A stretch of 12,263 nt of DNA. Source: Limisphaerales bacterium. Its GTDB lineage: Bacteria > Verrucomicrobiota > Verrucomicrobiia > Limisphaerales > UBA11358. A program made the translations under genes and the position numbers. Under the pieces are notes generated by a model. The model was not told the DNA's origin. It ran no database searches and saw only the letters and a program-made list of their open reading frames with translations. Where the stretch lies: assembly GCA_003133815.1 (NCBI GenBank), contig PKZR01000331.1, positions 841-13,103 on the forward strand, written 5' to 3'. Below, in pieces: positions 7,505 to 12,263 of the stretch. Numbering within the stretch: the first letter of the stretch is position 1; each line of letters opens with the position of its first letter.

Positions 7505-8965
7505 GTGACTTCCCTTTCGGAAAATTTTTACGCCTGCTGGCGCTCGCAAATTGTCGCAGCAACTTTTTTACGCGATGAGCATTTCCCGACCGAACGCCTG
7601 CTGCAGGCGATCTGGCTGCATCAACGGCTTCGCCGCGACACGCTTAAAGCTTCTGACGGGAAAAATATCCGCGTCATTCATCCCGGCTTCGCCAGCCTCG
7701 AAGGAGGCCCGGATTTTTGCGACGCTTTTTTGCAAATTGGCGGCGATGCTCCACGCTCTGGAGACGTGGAAATTGATTTGCATCCGGGCGGCTGGCGGGC
7801 GCATGGACATGACCGGAATAAAAATTTCCAAAACGTCCTGCTTCATGTCGTTTGGGATGAAGCAAAGCCTGTTGAAAATGCGCCCGCAGTTTTGTCATTG
7901 AAAAATGTTCTCGATGCACCGCTGGCCGAATTAAGTCTGTCGCTAGAAAATGAATCCCTGCGCACGCTGCCGGAAGCCCTGCGGGGCAAATGTTGTGCAC
8001 CGCTGCGGGAACTCGACGAGATTCAGTTGACGGAACTCTTTCGTGAAGCCGCGCAAGTTCGGTTTGAAAACAAGGCCGCCCAAATTCGATCGCGCGCAAG
8101 GGACGCCGGCTGGGAGCAGGCGCTCTGGGAGAATCTTTTCCGCGCGCTTGGCTACAAGCACAACGTCTGGCCGATGCAAAATCTTGCCGAGGCCAAGCCG
8201 CGATGGTTCCATGGCGCAGATTCAGCTTTTGAAATTCAGGCGCTGCTGCTCGGCACCGGAGGTCTGCTGCCGGAGGAATTGACCCGATCGCAAAAAAGCT
8301 CGGACACTTATTTGCGCCATGTCTGGGATTTGTGGTGGCGCGAAAGCGACGGGTTTGAAAACTTCATTTTACCGCGCGCAGCCTGGAAATTTCACGGCCT
8401 GCGTCCGGCGAATCATCCGCAACGACGGCTTGCTCTGGCATCGCACTGGCTTGCCAATGGGAAGTTCCTTTCAAAAATTGAAAGCTGGACCGCGGCGGAA
8501 ATTCTGGACAAAAAACTCTTGAATTCGTTGTTGGAGATTTTTCAAGTTGAACGCGATGAATTCTGGTCTTGGCACTGGACGTTCAAATCGGCGCGGATGA
8601 AAAAACCGCAGCCGCTTTTGGGAGCCGCGCGCGTGACAGATTTGGCGGTCAATGTGATTTTGCCTTGGCTGTGGATTCGTGCGAATGAAGGGGGCAATGA
8701 AAAAATCCGGCGCGAAGTTGTGAGGCGATTTTTTGCGTGGCCCGCAGCGGAGGACAATTCCATTTTAAAGCTGGCGAGGCAGCGTCTGCTCGGAACTTCA
8801 AACGCGCGAATTTTGAAAACAGCGGCGGCGCAGCAGGGGTTGATTCAAATAGTCCGCGATTTTTGCGGGAACTCGAACGCGGCATGCGAGGAGTGCCGGT
8901 TTCCAGAACTGGTTCGTGCTGCAACAAACCTTACGAAGTCGGCGGTGAATCCTGTCGCGCGATGA
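7505..8965 (+). CDS. DUF2851 family protein
   Basis: This 486-residue soluble protein matches DUF2851, a family of unknown function found mainly in Bacteroidota and Verrucomicrobiota. Its N-terminal block is characteristic: 'LLQAIWLHQRLRRDTLKASDG', 'IRVIHPGFASLEGGPDFCDA' (about 56-74), 'SGDVEIDLHPGGWRAHGHD' (about 85-103) and 'NVLLHVVWDEA'. The C-terminus carries three cysteines (454, 461, 464, as C-x6-C-x2-C) followed by RFPELV, possibly a metal site. No signal peptide or membrane segment is visible, so it is probably cytoplasmic. The start is GTG at 7505, the first start-type codon after the in-frame stop at 7469; the only nearby support is the expected N-terminal length of the family, as no Shine-Dalgarno is present. 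Its last 35 bases overlap the end of infC on the other strand. Confidence 0.85.
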   Translation: MTSLSENFYACWRSQIVAATFLRDEHFPTERLLQAIWLHQRLRRDTLKASDGKNIRVIHPGFASLEGGPDFCDAFLQIGGDAPRSGDVEIDLHPGGWRAHGHDRNKNFQNVLLHVVWDEAKPVENAPAVLSLKNVLDAPLAELSLSLENESLRTLPEALRGKCCAPLRELDEIQLTELFREAAQVRFENKAAQIRSRARDAGWEQALWENLFRALGYKHNVWPMQNLAEAKPRWFHGADSAFEIQALLLGTGGLLPEELTRSQKSSDTYLRHVWDLWWRESDGFENFILPRAAWKFHGLRPANHPQRRLALASHWLANGKFLSKIESWTAAEILDKKLLNSLLEIFQVERDEFWSWHWTFKSARMKKPQPLLGAARVTDLAVNVILPWLWIRANEGGNEKIRREVVRRFFAWPAAEDNSILKLARQRLLGTSNARILKTAAAQQGLIQIVRDFCGNSNAACEECRFPELVRAATNLTKSAVNPVAR

Positions 8966-9683
8966 CGTCAAGTTTGGCGAAGGCATTGTTCCCAAACGCC
9001 GCCGGAGATTGTTTGGCAGCGACGGAATTATCCGACTTCGGCTTTTTTATCGGCACGGTTGCAGAATCTTCGTGATTGCTCTTTTCAACAGCAGGCACTT
9101 GGCGAGCGTCCTTCAGGTTTGGATTTTTGCCGCGTTTGTTCCGCGGCAGCGGGCTGATCATTACGTTGATGCCCCGACCAATGAGTTTCGGCGCAAAATC
9201 GGGATGGCCGTAGGCTGCTATATCGGCAAGAAATTTGTTTATGACGGCGAAGCCGACCTCGGTGTGCGCCATTTCGCGGCCGCGAAATTTCAGGGCGATC
9301 TTCACCTTCATGTCTTCGCACAAAAAATCAATTGCGTGCGTCAGCTTGATGCCGAGGTCGTGCGGATCAATGCGCGGGCTCAACTGCACTTCCTTGACGA
9401 TGGAAGCGTGGTTGTGTTTCTTGGTTTCCTTTTCCTTCTTGGCGATCTCGTAACGGTATTTTCCGAAATCCACCAGGCGGCAGACGGGCGGCACGGCTGT
9501 GGCGGCGATTTCGACGAGGTCAACGCCGTGCTGGCGCGCGAGGTTCAGCGCGTCGGTGAGCTGGATGACGCCGAGCTGCTTGCCGTCCACTGCGATGACC
9601 CGGACTTCGCGGGCGCGGATTTTGCCGTTGACCCGGACGAACGAGGCGGGAGAAGAATTGCGTGGGGAAAAAGGGCGGCTCAA
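8931..9683 (-). CDS. infC: Translation initiation factor IF-3 with C-terminal extension
   Basis: IF-3 binds the 30S subunit, keeps subunits apart and proofreads the start codon and initiator tRNA. The N-domain runs from about residue 17 (RVNGKIRAREVRVI) to 80, with the family signature RLVDFGKYRYEIAKKEKE at 69-86, then a charged linker and the C-domain (EVQLSPRIDPHDLGIKL, FRGREMAHTEVG, ending MISPLPRNKRGKNP near 187). Residues about 182-250 form a low-complexity Lys/Ser/Asn/Ala tail absent from the usual 180-residue protein. The frame has no ATG between an upstream in-frame TAG (9761-9759) and the conserved core, so the start must be non-AUG. I chose TTG at 9683, which gives a normal N-terminal length; ATT at 9734 is the alternative, recalling the AUU start of E. 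coli infC. The usual partners thrS, rpmI and rplT are not adjacent. Confidence 0.95.
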   Translation of the reverse strand: MSRPFSPRNSSPASFVRVNGKIRAREVRVIAVDGKQLGVIQLTDALNLARQHGVDLVEIAATAVPPVCRLVDFGKYRYEIAKKEKETKKHNHASIVKEVQLSPRIDPHDLGIKLTHAIDFLCEDMKVKIALKFRGREMAHTEVGFAVINKFLADIAAYGHPDFAPKLIGRGINVMISPLPRNKRGKNPNLKDARQVPAVEKSNHEDSATVPIKKPKSDNSVAAKQSPAAFGNNAFAKLDVIARQDSPPTS

Positions 9684-9760
9684 GGTGCTGGCAGCACCGG
9701 CACGGTGCTCGTCGGTTGTGGCATAACTGTAAATTTTGGCATCAAAAAAATCGTCAGACT
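9680..9760 (-). promoter_or_regulatory. infC leader: mini-ORF and competing hairpins
   Basis: The leader contains an ATG-started frame of 20 codons (ATG at 9742, peptide MPKFTVMPQPTSTVPVLPAP) whose TGA (9682-9680) overlaps the infC TTG as TTGA. Three copies of one 6-base motif, alternating in orientation (9704-9709, 9693-9698, 9684-9689), allow two hairpins that share the middle arm: a 7-bp stem AGCACCG/CGGTGCT with loop TGC (9693-9709), and a 6-bp stem GGTGCT/AGCACC with a 3-nt loop (9684-9698) directly before the TTG. Only one can form at a time. This could gate infC translation. Function is inferred from arrangement alone; no Shine-Dalgarno is visible. Confidence 0.45.
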
Positions 9761-9815
9761 ACTGATTAATTAAGCGCTAACGCCGTCCAATGCAAGTAAA
9801 TTATTCACTGCAAAA

Positions 9816-10706
9816 TCAGATTCCTCCCCGGAACGACTGGATGCTCCGGACAAAATCATCCGGCACGCCGAAATCAAACCGCTCCGCGCCGGTCATCTCC
9901 AGCGCGAGATAACCTTCGCGCTGGCGCTGGATTTCCTGGGCACGCGTCAGCTGGAATTCGCCGTTGTCTCGGATGTTGTCCCGGATCATTTCGCCGAGGA
10001 CTTCGTAAATCGAAGGCGCGAGCAGGTGCATCCCAAACCAGCCGAGCCAAGTTGATTCTGGCAAGCCGTCAACGTGCAGTTTTTCCTTCGCGACGGCCAC
10101 GGTGGGTTTTTCGACGATGAGCGAAACATCAATCAACCGGGGATTGTCCCGGCGGCGTCTGCCGGCAATCGTGCCGTAGCCCTTTAATTCTCCGGCGGAA
10201 ATGCGGTTCACGGCGGAAACACTCTTGCCGTTGGAGGAGGCAGCCATTTCAGCAAGTTCGAGATAAGGTGAAACCGGTTTACCGCGAAACAAATGATCGC
10301 CTAGTGACAGCAGCACCATCTCGCCGGAAGCAAAACTTTTCGTCTGGAAAACCGCATGGCCGTAACCTTCCTGCTCGTGTTGGACGGAAAATCTGACGCG
10401 CTTCTCAAAATCACGCATCTGTTCCGCCTCGCGAAGAAGTGCGGGATATTTTTCCAGCCGCTTGAGATAATTGCTGTCTGGACCGCGCAGATAACTGCGC
10501 ACCATTTCATCCTCGCCGGGCTGGACGATGATGCAAATCTCTTCGATGCCGGCTGCGGCGAGTTCGAACAGATGATAATGAAACAGCGCGCGGGCTATGC
10601 CGTCCTGGCCGACCACCGGAAACAGTTCCTTTTTCACCGCGTGCGACGCCGGAAAATGGCGTGTGCCGAGTCCGGCGATGGGAATGACTGCCTTTCGGAG
10701 TTTCAT
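9816..10706 (-). CDS. GalU-family UTP--sugar-1-phosphate uridylyltransferase
   Basis: This 296-residue cytoplasmic enzyme of the GalU nucleotidyltransferase family makes UDP-glucose, or a related UDP-sugar, and pyrophosphate from UTP and the sugar 1-phosphate. The N-terminal nucleotide-binding motif is IPIAGLGTRHFPASHAVKKE (8-27) with FPVV (29-32). The middle motif 'EQEGYGHAV' is followed by 'VLLSLGDHL', which holds the metal-binding Asp region. 'IVEKPT' and the late 'GEFQLTRAQEIQRQ...ERFDFGVPDDF' also match GalU (GKVQLTDAI ... YDCGDKLGY). Length fits GalU (about 300). The segment around the Asp and the 'LGWFGMHLLAPSIYEVL' stretch differ enough from E. coli GalU that sugar specificity is open. 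Its ATG is 2 nt after the stop of the sugar kinase gene, so the pair likely acts in sequence. Confidence 0.87.
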   Translation of the reverse strand: MKLRKAVIPIAGLGTRHFPASHAVKKELFPVVGQDGIARALFHYHLFELAAAGIEEICIIVQPGEDEMVRSYLRGPDSNYLKRLEKYPALLREAEQMRDFEKRVRFSVQHEQEGYGHAVFQTKSFASGEMVLLSLGDHLFRGKPVSPYLELAEMAASSNGKSVSAVNRISAGELKGYGTIAGRRRRDNPRLIDVSLIVEKPTVAVAKEKLHVDGLPESTWLGWFGMHLLAPSIYEVLGEMIRDNIRDNGEFQLTRAQEIQRQREGYLALEMTGAERFDFGVPDDFVRSIQSFRGGI

Positions 10707-10708
10707 TT

Positions 10709-12154
10709 TTAAACGTCAAACCGCTTCCAGCCGGTCGCGCCGAAGGCATATCGTTTGGCACCGAACTCAATTGCGCCCGGTGAGGTGCCTTCAAAAATGT
10801 CCGGCATTCCGCCGGCGCGTCGGGAAAATTCGACGGCAATCTGCGGGATGTGTTCCTTGAGCGCGGCGATTTTGCCGAATACGGCCACGGTGCCGCCGGT
10901 GCCGCCGCCGGTGATTTTTGCGCCGTAAAGTCCGCTTGCCGGCCCGCGTTTGCGGACGGCTTCAACCAGGAAATTCACTTCCGGCACGGAGAGCCGGCAG
11001 TTGTCGCGGTAGCTTTCGTGCGCACCATACATGAGTTCGCCGGCGGTCGCGAGAGCAGATTCGTCGCCGGATTTTGCGGCTTTGAGCGCGGCGATGAATT
11101 TCAGCACGCGCTCATTTTCGCCGACCGGATGGCGGGCCGGGCCGACGACGCGGTAGGTCGCGTCCGGCTGAATCGTCGTCACCGGATCGTCGTGCGTTTT
11201 GTATTTCGCGAGAAAATCGGAACCAAGAACGGTTTCGGGAATTTCCTTTTCGTATTCGGCCTTGAATTCCTCGCTGGAGATTTCGGTCAGATAATTCAGC
11301 GCGGCGCGGCTGGTTTTGGCGCGGATTTCGTTGATGATTTTTTTGCCCATGAACGCGCCGATGCGGACGTTGCCGTAGGCGTTGCCGGCGACGGAGTGGC
11401 GCACCATCGAGTTGATGCCGACGAAGCCGGTGCCGGGCGGGATTTCCACTTCGCCGACAATCGAGCCGGGCCGGCAGAGGATATGCGTGAGCTTGTCTTC
11501 GCGTCCGCTCGCGACGGCGATCTGGTCCATGATGCCGCACGGCGCGCCGACGACGTGGTTCTCCGCCATCTGGCCGAGCCGCGCGATGCGCGCCCCATCG
11601 AGCTGCAAATTTAAATACGCATTGAGGCAGGATAACGTGCCGATTTCCACCGCGGCGGAACTGCCGATGCCGACGTTCATCGGCACCGCGCTCAACAACA
11701 AAAAGCTAAAACCGTAGGGCAGCTTGACCGATTCTTCTTTCAGCAAAGTGAAAATGCTGCCGCCGATGTAGGCCGCCCAGGAAGCGATTGGATTGGCGTG
11801 GCACAGCTCGCGGACCTGCGTGTAATTGCCCACGGCGTCGCCGGATGTGAAATAATCCAGAGGGATGCGCGTCTCGACCGGCAAGCTGCGCGGGCCGACC
11901 TGCGCCGAGCGGATGCGCAGCGTGCGATCCGTGCGCGCCTGCAAAGCCATCAACATGCCGCGCCCCAGCACCGCTTCGCAGACATTAGCGCCGGAGTAAT
12001 CGGCGATGCCGCCCATCACGTCCAGCCGGGCCGGCACTCGAGCCACCCAGACTTCGCCGCTGTTGAAAAAACCTGCCAGACCTGTCGGGTCACCATTAGG
12101 TTTGCGCAGGAGTTGCTCGAATTCTGAAATTTCAAACGGGAGTGCGTCGTTCAT
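10709..12154 (-). CDS. GHMP-family sugar kinase, L-arabinokinase/galactokinase-like
   Basis: This 481-residue kinase (from ATG at 12154) should phosphorylate a free sugar at C1 with ATP. GHMP motif 1 is PARLDVMGGIADYSG (41-55), motif 2 VPMNVGIGSSAAVE (157-170), the catalytic-Asp segment VGAPCGIMDQ (202-211, Asp 210), and motif 3 LYGAKITGGGTGGTV (409-423). Several details fit the kinase domain of plant L-arabinokinase better than galactokinase, as I remember them: 'DVMGGIADYSG' instead of 'NLIGEHTDYNGG', 'HDDPVTTIQPDATY', and 'PARHPVGENERV'. GHMP galactokinases average nearer 390 residues. The frame also allows a GTG start at 12178 (489 residues); neither start has a Shine-Dalgarno sequence, and ATG fits the family better. 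It is followed after 2 nt by the GalU-family gene, a logical next step. Substrate (arabinose, galactose or other) cannot be settled from sequence alone. Confidence 0.87.
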   Translation of the reverse strand: MNDALPFEISEFEQLLRKPNGDPTGLAGFFNSGEVWVARVPARLDVMGGIADYSGANVCEAVLGRGMLMALQARTDRTLRIRSAQVGPRSLPVETRIPLDYFTSGDAVGNYTQVRELCHANPIASWAAYIGGSIFTLLKEESVKLPYGFSFLLLSAVPMNVGIGSSAAVEIGTLSCLNAYLNLQLDGARIARLGQMAENHVVGAPCGIMDQIAVASGREDKLTHILCRPGSIVGEVEIPPGTGFVGINSMVRHSVAGNAYGNVRIGAFMGKKIINEIRAKTSRAALNYLTEISSEEFKAEYEKEIPETVLGSDFLAKYKTHDDPVTTIQPDATYRVVGPARHPVGENERVLKFIAALKAAKSGDESALATAGELMYGAHESYRDNCRLSVPEVNFLVEAVRKRGPASGLYGAKITGGGTGGTVAVFGKIAALKEHIPQIAVEFSRRAGGMPDIFEGTSPGAIEFGAKRYAFGATGWKRFDV

Positions 12155-12206
12155 AAATTGTCGGCGTGACGATGCCACAAGCCGGATATGCGGTCACGTG
12201 TGAAAA

Positions 12207-12263
12207 TCAGCCGTGGTGTCGGAACAGCCGTTTCCTGTTTGCGAGCAGATACCAGACGATCAA
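12207..12263 (-). CDS. C-terminal end of a probable membrane protein (partial)
   Basis: The minus frame entering from the right edge reads LIVWYLLANRKRLFRHHG and stops at TGA (12209-12207), 52 nt before the kinase ATG. A hydrophobic run followed by a basic tail is typical of the last membrane helix of a transporter or other membrane protein, and its third codon positions are GC-rich. A sugar transporter would suit the kinase gene downstream, but that is a guess. A competing minus frame stays open to a TGA overlapping the kinase ATG (ATGA, 12154-12151) and reads as a basic soluble tail with lower third-position GC. Confidence 0.4.
   Translation of the reverse strand: MIVWYLLANRKRLFRHHG

Noticed and set aside
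8966..8999. GTTTGG...CCAAAC inverted repeat just after the DUF2851 stop
   Set aside because: It is a short 6-bp stem with a 14-base loop and no T-run, inside infC coding sequence.
9031..9051. Terminator-like CCGACTTCGG followed by a T-run for the DUF2851 transcript
   Set aside because: The stem is only 3-4 bp and the sequence is explained by Pro/Lys/Ser codons in the IF-3 tail.
9009..9773. Forward 254-codon open frame opposite infC and its leader
   Set aside because: It is antisense to an unmistakable IF-3 coding sequence; a shadow of its codon bias.
10850..11614. Forward 254-codon open frame opposite the sugar kinase
   Set aside because: It is rich in Ala, Asp, Phe and Gly from antisense reading of GC-rich codons, with no domain.

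Overview
The window looks like a chromosomal segment of a Verrucomicrobiota bacterium, or another member of the PVC superphylum, with mid-range GC. The phylum call rests on my memory of family distributions: a DUF2851 protein, a GldA/GldF/GldG-type ABC cassette joined to a DUF4340 gene, and a lone infC. It is an inference, not a database result. I see no mobile element, CRISPR array, rRNA or tRNA.

Left edge (1-274): eight units of an exact 21-bp tandem repeat. One forward frame reads through it as a hydrophilic seven-residue repeat and ends at a TAA at 184-186, so this is probably the 3' end of a forward gene cut by the window edge. It converges on the next block.

Main block (275-7298, all minus strand, transcribed right to left): a five-gene operon in the order ABC ATPase, ABC-2 permease, GldG-like protein, DUF4340 protein, AsmA-like protein. 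Neighbouring genes overlap by 1 nt (TAATG) or lie 1-5 nt apart, so they should be co-transcribed and translationally coupled. Parts one to four resemble the GldA-GldF-GldG transporter group. The added AsmA-like envelope protein suggests a machine linking an inner-membrane ABC transporter to periplasmic or envelope lipid work. Its substrate is unknown. This is the best candidate for an undescribed system here.

Middle (7299-9815): a 206-bp divergent intergenic region separates the operon from a forward DUF2851 gene that starts with GTG. That gene overlaps tail-to-tail by 35 nt with infC (translation initiation factor IF-3) on the minus strand. The infC frame has no ATG before its conserved core, so it must start at a non-AUG codon (TTG or ATT). 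Its leader carries a 20-codon mini-ORF and two mutually exclusive hairpins next to the TTG. This fits the known theme of infC autoregulation through a poor start codon.

Right block (9816-12263, minus strand): a GHMP sugar kinase most like the kinase domain of plant L-arabinokinase, then 2 nt later a GalU-family UTP-sugar-1-phosphate uridylyltransferase. Together they could turn a free sugar into its UDP form. A short frame at the right edge is probably the C-terminus of a membrane protein upstream of the kinase.
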